From NCBI GenBank assembly GCA_026184775.1, contig JANCYW010000002.1:434001-498000 (forward strand): a stretch of 64,000 bases of DNA, given 5' to 3'. Positions 9,505-17,938 of this stretch are shown in pieces. Source of the DNA: Cyanidium caldarium (lineage: Eukaryota; Rhodophyta; Bangiophyceae; Cyanidiales; Cyanidiaceae). The first letter of the stretch is position 1; every line of letters starts with the position of its first letter. The position numbers and the translations under genes were made by a program. Under the pieces are notes generated by a model. That model was not told the DNA's origin and made no database searches. It saw only the letters and a program-made list of their open reading frames with translations.

Positions 9505-10764
9505 ATGGCGTCCATGGCATTGGTGCACCCGGCGCGGGTGGAGGGTGACGGGACGGAGTACGCAGATGCGAGGGATGCTTGGAGGGGGCCTTTTTCGGGG
9601 AGGCCCGCGGGTGAGTCCGAGGACCTTTACGCGCGGGTGAAGCGCTTGGAGAAACAGCACGAGCTGTTGGACATCCAGGAGGAGTACGTGAAGGATGAGC
9701 TGCGTCACCTGCGTCGGGAGCTGCTACACGCTCAGGAGGAAGTGAAGCGCATCCAGTCGGTGCCACTGGTGCTGGGCAGTTTCCTGGAGGCGGTGGACGA
9801 GAACTACGTAATCGTCAGCAGCACCACCGGTTCCAACTCGTACGTGCGCTGTTTGTCGACGGTGAACCGCGAGTTGCTGAAACCCAACTCCACCGTGGCG
9901 CTGCACCGCCACTCGAGTGCGCTGGTGGACACGTTGCCGCCCGAGTCGGACACCACCGTCGCCATTCTGGACCGCAGCGAGAAGCCAAACGTGACGTATG
10001 CGGACGTGGGCGGGCTGGACATTCAGAAGCAGGAGATACGCGAGGCGGTGGAGTTACCTCTGACGGACCCGGAGCTGTTTCGGTCGATCGGTATCGATCC
10101 GCCGCGCGGGGTGCTGCTGTACGGTCCGCCCGGCACCGGAAAGACGATGCTGGCCAAGGCGGTGGCGCACCACACGACGGCGGCATTCATCCGGGTGCAG
10201 GCGTCGCAACTGGTGCAAAAATACCTCGGGGAAGGTCCGCGTATGGTGCGCGACATTTTCCGTCTGGCGCGGGAGAATCAACCGGCCATCGTGTTCATCG
10301 ACGAGATCGACGCCGTGGCCACCAAGCGTTTTGACGCGCAGACCGGCGCCGACCGCGAAGTACAGCGGATTCTGATGGAGCTGCTGCAATGCATGGACGG
10401 CTTTGATCAGGGCGATAACGTGAAAGTGATCATGGGCACCAACCGCGCCGACACACTGGACCCAGCGCTCTTGCGCCCGGGCCGCCTCGACCGCAAGATC
10501 GAGTTCCCGCTGCCGGACCGCCGCCAGAAACGTCTCATCTTTCAGGTGATCACGGCCAAGATGAACTTGTCGGACGAGGTGGATCTGGAGGGGTTCGTGT
10601 CGCGACCAGACCGGTTGTCGGGCGCTGCCATCGCCGCCATCTGCCAGCAGGCGGGCATGTTGGCCGTGCGCAACAACCGTTACGTGGTGCTTAACAAGGA
10701 CTTTGAGGACGCTTACAAGGAGAATGTGGAGAAGGACGAGGTGGAGTTTGCGTTTTACAAGTAA
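9505..10764 (+). CDS. RPT3: 26S proteasome regulatory ATPase RPT3 (PSMC4)
   Basis: AAA ATPase subunit of the 19S base that unfolds and threads ubiquitinated substrates into the 20S core. The start at 9505 gives 419 aa, against 418 in human RPT3. The N-terminal coiled coil contains [21 protein letters not shown], the OB domain [17 protein letters not shown], Walker A GPPGTGKT near residue 207, Walker B IVFIDEID, and sensor/arginine-finger region [20 protein letters not shown]. The C-terminus FYK is the HbYX motif that docks into the alpha-ring. The frame continues to 9139, but that extension looks like untranslated leader. The gene is convergent with RRP8, with 84 bp between stop codons. Confidence 0.97.
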   Translation: MASMALVHPARVEGDGTEYADARDAWRGPFSGRPAGESEDLYARVKRLEKQHELLDIQEEYVKDELRHLRRELLHAQEEVKRIQSVPLVLGSFLEAVDENYVIVSSTTGSNSYVRCLSTVNRELLKPNSTVALHRHSSALVDTLPPESDTTVAILDRSEKPNVTYADVGGLDIQKQEIREAVELPLTDPELFRSIGIDPPRGVLLYGPPGTGKTMLAKAVAHHTTAAFIRVQASQLVQKYLGEGPRMVRDIFRLARENQPAIVFIDEIDAVATKRFDAQTGADREVQRILMELLQCMDGFDQGDNVKVIMGTNRADTLDPALLRPGRLDRKIEFPLPDRRQKRLIFQVITAKMNLSDEVDLEGFVSRPDRLSGAAIAAICQQAGMLAVRNNRYVVLNKDFEDAYKENVEKDEVEFAFYK

Positions 10765-10848
10765 ACCTGGAAACGGAGAGCAAGCCACGGAGGGGGAGGC
10801 GGTGAGCGCACGGACCGGGGTGGCGAGGTGGCGAGTTCGCTCGGGCGC

Positions 10849-11925
10849 TCACCGCCGTTTGTACGCACAGGGCTTGAGAGGCGGCATCGGAACGCGAGAC
10901 GAATACTCCGCGACCGCCTCTGTTGTCTCTTCTGCGAGCGCAAACTCGAACAGTAGGAAGAAGCGCTGCAAGTCGCGTCGATGGAGGAGACGCAAGCCGC
11001 GCGACGCCAACCCCTGCACAAACGCTCGCTCGGTGCGGGAGACGGGAGAGGCGTTGGTGGTAGGGGTGTCGGCGTCCTGAAACCGACTGGCCACCTCGAT
11101 CACCAACATTCGGGCGGTAGAGGCAGTGCCTCTGTGAGTGTCATCGCTCGTTTCCGTCCGCCGCAACAATCGGATGCCTTCGTTCAGCAACGCCTCGTAA
11201 TTGCTGGGCATGAGCGACAGGCAGAACACCACCGCATCGGCCACCTGGGATGGCAGTGGCACGCCGCGCGCCACATCGCAGGCGGTGACGCGCGTGTTGC
11301 CGGCCACCAAGTCGTACGAGTGCACCTGCACGCGTAGATGCCCGGCGGCGTCGGAAGAGGCGGCCGATGGCGTGAAGCGCGAGTCCAACTGCGCGGCGAT
11401 GTGCGCATCGCCACATCCCATGTCGACAATGATAAACTCCTCGCGACTTGCCGCATGCATCCTACTCCCCGTCCGGTCTCTTTGCACTTGCCGCCGCCGC
11501 AGCAGCCGCAGCCGCTCTGTGATGCGCTGCCGCAGGTACCGAACGCACTCCTCCACCGGTTTGACCGGCCAGCCGGCCATCTGCTCTCGATAACCGCGGT
11601 GATACTCTTGAAAGAGCTCCGGCTGGCGATCAAACAACTGCTTCGACGCCTCCGAGGTGCTGCCGTATAGCTGCTCGTTCAGTGCGCGGAACGACGCCGA
11701 CTGCAGCCGCTGCTGCAGACGGAGTTGCAGCGGCGTGAGTCCGCGGGTGCCTCGTGCGGGGAGCGTCGACTGGGAAGCGAATAAGGAGGGCGTCTCTGGT
11801 GTGAGGTTCTGTGCACAGGGTGCGTTCATCGTTTTGCGGATCGTCGCTGCTCCGGTGGCACGCGGTCGTTGGTTAGAGAGCTGACGCTCACCGGATCCGC
11901 CGGTCCGGTGTCGTCTTCTGGTCAT
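10849..11925 (-). CDS. RRP8: Ribosomal RNA-processing protein 8 (25S/28S rRNA m1A methyltransferase)
   Basis: Nucleolar SAM-dependent methyltransferase that makes m1A in large-subunit rRNA. Family landmarks are clear: FRALNEQLYGSTS, LFQEYHRGYREQMAGWPVKP (the helical region before the catalytic fold), SAM motif VDMGCGDAHIAAQL, SYDLVAGNTRVTACDVA, the hallmark VVFCLSLMPSNYEALL, VIEVASRFQD, and FFLLFEFAL, ending in PCAYKRR exactly like other RRP8 proteins (PCLYKRR). The start at 11925 gives 358 aa beginning MTRRRHRTGG, a basic N-terminus fitting nucleolar entry. The frame remains open to 12003. The gene is divergent from the ferredoxin-TPR gene. Confidence 0.95.
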   Translation of the reverse strand: MTRRRHRTGGSGERQLSNQRPRATGAATIRKTMNAPCAQNLTPETPSLFASQSTLPARGTRGLTPLQLRLQQRLQSASFRALNEQLYGSTSEASKQLFDRQPELFQEYHRGYREQMAGWPVKPVEECVRYLRQRITERLRLLRRRQVQRDRTGSRMHAASREEFIIVDMGCGDAHIAAQLDSRFTPSAASSDAAGHLRVQVHSYDLVAGNTRVTACDVARGVPLPSQVADAVVFCLSLMPSNYEALLNEGIRLLRRTETSDDTHRGTASTARMLVIEVASRFQDADTPTTNASPVSRTERAFVQGLASRGLRLLHRRDLQRFFLLFEFALAEETTEAVAEYSSRVPMPPLKPCAYKRR

Positions 11926-12112
11926 GGTCTCCGGCCCGGTGGTTGCCGCCGTGTACGCCTCCCCGCAAACGTGGCTGTTGTGAGCATGAAAGCGTGCCGC
12001 CACAACTCGCTTTCGTCACGCGGCTTTGCAGACTCTAGTGGCGCCTCTCATACGACCGATTTGACCGAATGACCCTACCCCAGCGTCGGCAGAGCGCATT
12101 CTCCCCACCGCC

Positions 12113-13354
12113 GTGTGGGCTGCGACGTCATTCGCGGGCGCCGGCGGCAATCTGCGCGACTCGCGGGAGACACTTGCGCTCGGAGCGGTGCACACAGACG
12201 AGCTCATGAGGGTGGAGGAAAGTCGTTCGACACGACTCGGTTGGTTGCATCTAGCTACATGGACGCTGAACAGATCGCGCATCACAGGCGCTCACCGAGA
12301 AACATGGTATCGAAGCCGATGGCGGGCGAGCGCGCAAGAGCCACCACCGCCGGCTGCGGTGCACGGCACCGCTGCGACTCCCGCTCGGGCAGCGCGCCAA
12401 CCGGTGGCACGGCTCTTCGTGTGCCAGAACACCACCTGCGCAGGACAGGGTGCGCAACAGACGCTGGAGACGCTACGCGCCCTGGCGGAAGCGTGTGCCG
12501 CCGAGGTGCCGCTGGAGGTGGTGCCCACCGGATGTCTGGGCGGCTGCGGCTCCGGACCGAACGTGCTGGTGCTGCGCGGGACGGATAGGGATGAGCGCGC
12601 CGGCACTGCTGCCGTCAAGCCCAAAAAGTTGTGGAAACAGGGCAGCGTGGTGGGCAGTCCCCACGTGCTGGTGGAGCGCGGCGTGCACCGCGTGGAGGAC
12701 GCGTTGCGGGTGTTGGACGATGCCGTGCCGGGCACCGGACTGTTCCATCTCCGCCCGGCGCATGTACAGAATACGACCGGCAGAACTGTGGCGGCGCTGA
12801 TCGAGGCTATGCGATGGAAGGAGCGCGGCAACGAATACGCCGAACCGATGTTGTGCGAAAGTCCGACATGGCGCTTACGGACGGCGCCGCAGCAAGCCGC
12901 GCAACAGGCGCTCACGGCGTATGACAACGCGTTGACGGCGTTGGTGCGGGCGGACGCCGCGTCCGACGAGCTCGCGCGCCCACCGTCGGATGCTGTCCCG
13001 CCTCCTCGGGAACGCTTGCGCGCCGCCATTCACGCCAACATCTCTCTCGTTTATTGGCGACTGAGGCGGTACGATGAGGCGTTCACCGCAGCCAATGCCG
13101 CTGTCGACGCCAACCGCATGTCATCGGTGGCGTGGCTGCGCAAAGCGGATGCGCACGCTGCCAGATATCGGCAGACGTTGGCATCGCCCTACGAGGACGA
13201 TGGCGGGCGTGAGCTCGACGACGGCGCCATGGCCGTGCGGTCGTATCGCATTGCCATGCGACTGGACCGGTCATCTGAGGAGAGTGTTCGCGCTCGCATG
13301 CAACACCACCTGGCGGGCACCCGATACGCTTCCGAGTCGAATGCGGCGGAATAG
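12113..13354 (+). CDS. [2Fe-2S] thioredoxin-fold ferredoxin fused to a TPR domain
   Basis: Two-domain protein, 413 aa. Residues about 98-205 form a thioredoxin-like ferredoxin: ligand cysteines in FVCQNTTCAG and in VPTGCLGGCGSGPNVLV, the latter almost identical to bacterial thioredoxin-like ferredoxins (PTGCLGPCGMGP). A long N-terminal extension (about 95 residues, Arg/Ser/Ala-rich) could be an organelle targeting peptide. The C-terminal half has TPR-like helices: a RWKERGNEYA start, then a YDNALTALV helix, IHANISLVYWRLRRYDEAF, and WLRKADAHAARYRQTL. The family is probably involved in electron transfer or cluster delivery with a protein-binding platform. The specific role is unknown. Met32 (12206) is an alternative start. 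Confidence 0.8.
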   Translation: MWAATSFAGAGGNLRDSRETLALGAVHTDELMRVEESRSTRLGWLHLATWTLNRSRITGAHRETWYRSRWRASAQEPPPPAAVHGTAATPARAARQPVARLFVCQNTTCAGQGAQQTLETLRALAEACAAEVPLEVVPTGCLGGCGSGPNVLVLRGTDRDERAGTAAVKPKKLWKQGSVVGSPHVLVERGVHRVEDALRVLDDAVPGTGLFHLRPAHVQNTTGRTVAALIEAMRWKERGNEYAEPMLCESPTWRLRTAPQQAAQQALTAYDNALTALVRADAASDELARPPSDAVPPPRERLRAAIHANISLVYWRLRRYDEAFTAANAAVDANRMSSVAWLRKADAHAARYRQTLASPYEDDGGRELDDGAMAVRSYRIAMRLDRSSEESVRARMQHHLAGTRYASESNAAE

Positions 13355-13582
13355 GATGGGATTCAGCCGCGAAGGGCGTCACTGGGGTGGGGAAGAGAGA
13401 GCGCGCGCGGCCCGAGCATCTGTTGCCAGTGCGGGCGTCAATATGCGGTTGCATTGCTGTTTTAGGCCGGGCTACTCTGCCGGCATTCCGTGCTCTCTTC
13501 ACAGCGTCTGCGCCTCCCGCCTCGGTGCATAGCACTCGCCGCTGCCGCCACGCCCCTCCCGCCTTCCGTCCATCCGACGCCT

Positions 13583-15361
13583 TCAGGGAATGACGGCGGA
13601 GGGCTGGAACGGGAAGGCGTGACTGGGAAAGAACCAGCCGCGCCGGGCGCGCTCGTCCAGCGGCTGAATGGGCACGCGCAAACGCTTCAGTGCCTGCTCC
13701 ATCATGTGGAGCAGCTCCGACACCGAGGGCCCTTCAAATATGAGCTCGGCGATCCAGTCGGGCATGTCCTCCTCGGGGCCGACCACGCGCGCCCCCTTCG
13801 GTTTCAAATATCGCCGCACTTTGCACTCGGGATACGCCTGTAGCTCCTCCAGCCAGTCGTCGGAGTCGATCACGCCCGAGTAGGGCGCATTGACAGCCGC
13901 CTGCGCCAGCTCGGTGAGCGGCTGCGGCGCTTTCGGCGGTCGAATCGGTATGCCCAGCGCGGTCATCACGTGCTCCTCCACCAGGTCCACGCCCCAACAG
14001 CGCAAGTTGGCGTCGCGCACGCACATACCGCCCATGCGCGCATTCACTTCGATAATTCGCGGGCCGCGCGAGGTATACTTCAACTCCACGTGAAACGCGC
14101 CGTCGGTGAACCCCAGCGCGTGCAGCGTCTGTGTGGCCAGATTCACCAGCTCGGTCTGCTGTGCCGGCGGAAAGATTGACGGGATGTTCATACCGGTCTC
14201 CTGATACCACGGCTCCCAGCACGCCCAATTGTCCGACAGCGACACGTACACTACCTTGCCCTGCGACATCAACACGTCGGCGTCAAATTCGTCGCCATCG
14301 TAAAACTCCTCCAACATCATCTCGTTGCCCTGCGCCCAGATGGTATCCGTCTCCACGTTCATCATGGAGCGCACCTTGGCGTAGGTATTCTGCAGATCTT
14401 CCATCGATTCCACCCGGTGCACGCCCATGGAGGCGGCGCCGAACACCGGTTTGAGGATGGCCGGGAAGCCGACGCTCTCAGCGGCCGCCTCCAACTGCTG
14501 TGCGTCGTCGATGCGCATAAATTTCGGCGTCGGCAGGCCGTGCACACGCATGATCTCCCGCGTGACGCGCTTGTTGCGGGCGCGGTCGCACGCCTCCCGC
14601 GGATTGCCGGGCAAGTGCAGCGCCTCGGCGATGCGCGCCACGATGGCCACGGCGTCCTCGTAAAAGGTGGCCACCGCATCGAAGGCGATGCCCGAGTCCA
14701 GGATGGCGTCCAGGGCGCGCTCGAACAGCGAGCCGAAATCGGTGAAATCCAGCTCGATGTACGCCTCGATGACGTCCTCGTCCAGCAGGCACTTGGCCCA
14801 GCTCTCCGGCCCGTCCAGAATGGTCAGCCGCACGCCCAGCTCCCGGAGGTGTTCGTACACAAAGCGCTTGCCGCTGTAGCCGGCCTGAAATATCAACACC
14901 TGGGCACCGCGCAGCAGCTTGCGGCGGATGGTCTGCACTTCGGGCGCGTCGCGCTCCAGCGCATGCGGTCGGATGGCCGGCAGGCTGCTGAACACCGGGG
15001 AGAAGCCGTGCGGGCTGCCCAGGTTGCCGCTGCTTTTCAGGCGGCTGGCGAGCGATGGCGAGAGTGGCCCATCGTCGCGCGAAAAATCCAGCGAGCCGAC
15101 CGGCATGAAGTTGGCCGACTTGAGCGAGCGCGCCAGCTCGGCGGTGGCGGACGATCCGGTCGCCGCCGCTGCCAGCGGCGACGGGCCCGGGGCGTTGGCG
15201 CCGGCCGAACCAAAGTAGGCGTGCTCGATCTCGGCGATACCCGGCAGGCGCTCCACGGCGGTGGATGGCATCTTGCGCCGGTTGAGCGCAAAGTCGACGC
15301 GCTCCGCGGCCGGCGGCGCTGCATCGAACCGCTGCATGAGCGACTCGGTGAAGGAGGACAT
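13583..15361 (-). CDS. ATP-grasp ligase, carnosine synthase (CARNS1)-like
   Basis: ATP-dependent carboxylate-amine ligase. The C-terminal 400 residues carry an ATP-grasp fold: ARNKRVTREIMRVHGLPTPKF (lid start), GFPAILKPVFGAASMGVHRV (ATP-binding strand and Gly-rich loop), MLEEFYDGDEFDADVLM, and the metal-binding end FHVELKYTSRGPRIIEVNARMGG. The layout ETGMNIPS...FTDGAFHVELK...NARMGG resembles vertebrate carnosine synthase, which joins beta-alanine and histidine. The substrate here is not determined by the sequence. Residues 1-130 are Ser/Ala/Pro-rich and probably disordered. No clear transit peptide is seen. A dipeptide or amino-acid conjugate is a reasonable inference for the product. Confidence 0.78.
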   Translation of the reverse strand: MSSFTESLMQRFDAAPPAAERVDFALNRRKMPSTAVERLPGIAEIEHAYFGSAGANAPGPSPLAAAATGSSATAELARSLKSANFMPVGSLDFSRDDGPLSPSLASRLKSSGNLGSPHGFSPVFSSLPAIRPHALERDAPEVQTIRRKLLRGAQVLIFQAGYSGKRFVYEHLRELGVRLTILDGPESWAKCLLDEDVIEAYIELDFTDFGSLFERALDAILDSGIAFDAVATFYEDAVAIVARIAEALHLPGNPREACDRARNKRVTREIMRVHGLPTPKFMRIDDAQQLEAAAESVGFPAILKPVFGAASMGVHRVESMEDLQNTYAKVRSMMNVETDTIWAQGNEMMLEEFYDGDEFDADVLMSQGKVVYVSLSDNWACWEPWYQETGMNIPSIFPPAQQTELVNLATQTLHALGFTDGAFHVELKYTSRGPRIIEVNARMGGMCVRDANLRCWGVDLVEEHVMTALGIPIRPPKAPQPLTELAQAAVNAPYSGVIDSDDWLEELQAYPECKVRRYLKPKGARVVGPEEDMPDWIAELIFEGPSVSELLHMMEQALKRLRVPIQPLDERARRGWFFPSHAFPFQPSAVIP

Positions 15362-15770
15362 GACGAAGAAGTGAAGACTCGCGGCGGGTCAGAATAAACT
15401 GGATTCAGTGTGCACCGCTCGCTGATCCGGTGCTAGCGTCTGCGTCTCCCCAGCAGGGACTCGTGCGATTACGACTCGATGACGACGCGTCGGCCCGTTG
15501 GAACGACCGTTCGACGCCGCCTGAACGACATCTCGGGCGGCGAGGAGATTTCACCAGCGCATGCGGTGGAGGTGACGCTCGAGTACGAAGAGGGAGAGTC
15601 AGAAAGCGAGCCACGCCAAGGCGAGCGACTCCACTCTCTCCCAGCTACCCCTACGCAGCTTTACTCGCCACATCCGCCCTGCCGTTCCCGGCGCCGCAGT
15701 TTGCCACGCACACGGCAACGCTCTACTACGCACCCTCGCACTACTGCCGCCGTCGTTCGTCTACACCGCG
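15362..15770. other. Intergenic region upstream of the ATP-grasp ligase gene
   Basis: Spacer of about 410 bp between two minus-strand genes. It should hold the IolG-like 3' end and the ligase promoter. Plus-strand open frames here are low-complexity. Nothing else recognised. Confidence 0.4.
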
Positions 15771-17048
15771 CTACTCGCCGTCCCACCCCACCAACTCCGG
15801 CGGAAGCGGTCGATCCACCTCGGACAGCTTCACCGGTCGGTCCTCTTGATAACTTTTCTTGGCCGCCAGCGCGATCACCACCGGCGCCCGGCCGTCCAGT
15901 CCGGTACAGGGCACCGGTTTGCCGTCCAGCAGCACCTCGCAAAAGTCCTCCAGCTCGCGCACAAATGAGTCGGTGTACCGATCCATGAAAAAATGCATCG
16001 GCAGGTCGCGTTCGATGTGCTCCGCCGTGCTGACGATGGCCGTGTTGGCAAAGTTGTTGTTGATCTGGATGGAGCCGCGGCTGCCGAACACCTCGCAGCG
16101 CTGATCGTAACCGTACACCGCTTGCCGCGAGTTGTCGATGGTGCCCATGGTGCGGTTGCGAAACTTGAGCATCACCAGCGAGGTGTCCACATCGCCGTAC
16201 TCCTCCAGCCCGGACACGATGCGCACGGCGCCCTGCGCGTACACCTCGTCGATCTCGTCACCGATCAGGAAGCGCGCCATGTCAAAGTCGTGAATGCTGC
16301 AGTCGAGCCAGATGCCGCCTGAGGTGGCCGAGTAGTGGGCCGGGGGCGGTTGCGGGTCGCGGCTGACAATGTGGAACAGGTGCGTGTCGCCGATCTCCCC
16401 GGTCGCAATCGCCTTGCGGATGCGCATGTAGTTGGTGTCGAAGCGGCGGTTGAAGCCCACTTGCAACTTGACGCCCGCCTTGCGCACCGCCAGCAGCGCC
16501 TCATCGATCTTGGCCAAGTCGGTGTCGATGGGCTTCTCCACGAATATGTGCTTGCCGGCCTCGGCAGCCTCGATCATCTGCTTGGTGTGTTGGTTGCTGG
16601 CCGAGCAGATGCACACCGCGTCCACCTCGGGATTGTCCAGCATTTCGTGATAGTCGTAATACGGCTCGCAGCCGGCCAGCAGCGAGCAGCGTTCTGCCAG
16701 AGCCCGCGTGCCCGACGCGACCCCGATCAGGTTGGCGCGGCGGATGCGAAAGGCGATGTGCTCCGCGTGCACCTGCCCGATGCGTCCCGCGCCGATAATG
16801 GCAAAGTTCACCCGATCTTTTTTCACCACACCCTCTTGAGACAGTGGAGCCGGTGCCGCCTGGGTCGCTTGCACTTGTAGCCGGCGCGGTGGACGTTGGA
16901 GGGCAGTGCGACGAGCGAGGCCGGGGCGGGCACTCGGCCGGAGCGGCTGCCGCGGAGTGACCGCTCGGAGGCGATGGGCAGCAGTGAAACCACCGGGCGG
17001 AATAGCGGGCAAGAAACCCAACGGCTCAGGATAACGTGACAGCGCCAT
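15771..17048 (-). CDS. Gfo/Idh/MocA oxidoreductase, myo-inositol 2-dehydrogenase (IolG)-like, probably plastid-targeted
   Basis: NAD(P)-dependent sugar or cyclitol dehydrogenase. The Rossmann motif is VNFAIIGAGRIGQVHAEHI. The family signature EKPIDTDLAKIDEA contains the catalytic-site EKP, and WLDCSIHDFDMARFLIGDE matches the IolG H-x-x-D segment. The catalytic domain is about 340 aa, the bacterial size, and it is most like bacterial inositol 2-dehydrogenases. The N-terminal 70 residues from Met at 17048 are rich in Arg, Ala, Pro and Leu with few acids, and look like a plastid transit peptide. The frame stays open to 17126. The substrate is unproven. It could equally oxidise another polyol. 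Confidence 0.85.
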   Translation of the reverse strand: MALSRYPEPLGFLPAIPPGGFTAAHRLRAVTPRQPLRPSARPGLARRTALQRPPRRLQVQATQAAPAPLSQEGVVKKDRVNFAIIGAGRIGQVHAEHIAFRIRRANLIGVASGTRALAERCSLLAGCEPYYDYHEMLDNPEVDAVCICSASNQHTKQMIEAAEAGKHIFVEKPIDTDLAKIDEALLAVRKAGVKLQVGFNRRFDTNYMRIRKAIATGEIGDTHLFHIVSRDPQPPPAHYSATSGGIWLDCSIHDFDMARFLIGDEIDEVYAQGAVRIVSGLEEYGDVDTSLVMLKFRNRTMGTIDNSRQAVYGYDQRCEVFGSRGSIQINNNFANTAIVSTAEHIERDLPMHFFMDRYTDSFVRELEDFCEVLLDGKPVPCTGLDGRAPVVIALAAKKSYQEDRPVKLSEVDRPLPPELVGWDGE

Positions 17049-17938
17049 GGCCAGGGATTCTCTCTGCCGACTCTTAGGAGGCGGTCTGAAGACGGTGGTC
17101 TCTGCGTCTTCGCAGAGGTGATACACGGCAGAGCCTCAGCTGAGGAGTGAACGTTTGCGCTGCGCGTTGTCACCCCGTGTAGTCGCCGAATATGCTCTGC
17201 ACTGGACGATGGGTTCAACGCTGTTGTAGTGCTGGCAACGGCTCTCGCGACGGCGCACCGGGCTCGCAACCGCCAGAGGAGAGGAGGCGCCGTTAAAGCT
17301 AGACGACGCTGCTGCTACAGCACACTGTTCTCCAACAGCTGTGGGTGCCGACCAGGTCGTCCGAGATGAGCACGTTAGGGAGATGCGCGCCGGCCCTCCA
17401 AGTTGTCAGTCCCGTTGCGGGCCGTGAAACGCATCTCGGCGTCTCCGCCAGTTCCGACACCGTCGATCATGCCATGGGATAGAATTGAATATAATTGTCT
17501 CATCTACGGCATTCCTTGTGAGCACCGCTCGCGGGCAACGCTCGTGGTGCGAGGCGCGGGCACGCCGAGAGTATCGCACTGCTGCCGTTGTGCTGGCGTG
17601 TTCGGCGGCGACGCCAACACTTTCCGCTTTGACTATTGTCTCCCGGGTACTTGTGGAGTGATCAGGGCGACTGCCTTGCCTGTTGGCTTGAGGGCGAAGT
17701 GACTTCGGCGTCGTTGGACCGCATCACTCCGAACCATCGGCAGTAGAACACGTGGCGCTGCCGCCTGGCCTCCCACAGCCTCTCCACGATTGCGCGCAGT
17801 GAAAAGTGAGTGCAGCGTTGGTGTCAGTGTGGGAATCGCTTGCCAAGACTGAACGTTGAAGAGCGCTGGGAAATCCTCGTAACCGCCACCCGCCTCCCCG
17901 TGCTTCACCTCACTTCAGTGCTGGGTGAAACGGTCATC
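17049..17938. promoter_or_regulatory. Divergent promoter region, IolG-like and DXS genes
   Basis: The longest gene-free stretch, about 890 bp. It contains a locally AT-rich patch near 17480-17505 (ATAGAATTGAATATAATTG) in otherwise GC-rich DNA. No tRNA or convincing small ORF was found. The small plus-strand frame at 17403-17702 has no protein-like character. Confidence 0.4.

Noticed and set aside
14417-15397. 326-aa plus-strand frame antisense to the ATP-grasp ligase
   Set aside because: Gly/Arg/Gln/Val-rich shadow of a real gene.
15479-15988. 169-aa plus-strand frame between the ligase and IolG-like genes
   Set aside because: Thr/Pro/Arg-rich and runs into the antisense of the IolG-like gene.
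17403-17702. 99-aa frame between the IolG-like and DXS genes
   Set aside because: No recognisable domain, membrane span or targeting signal.
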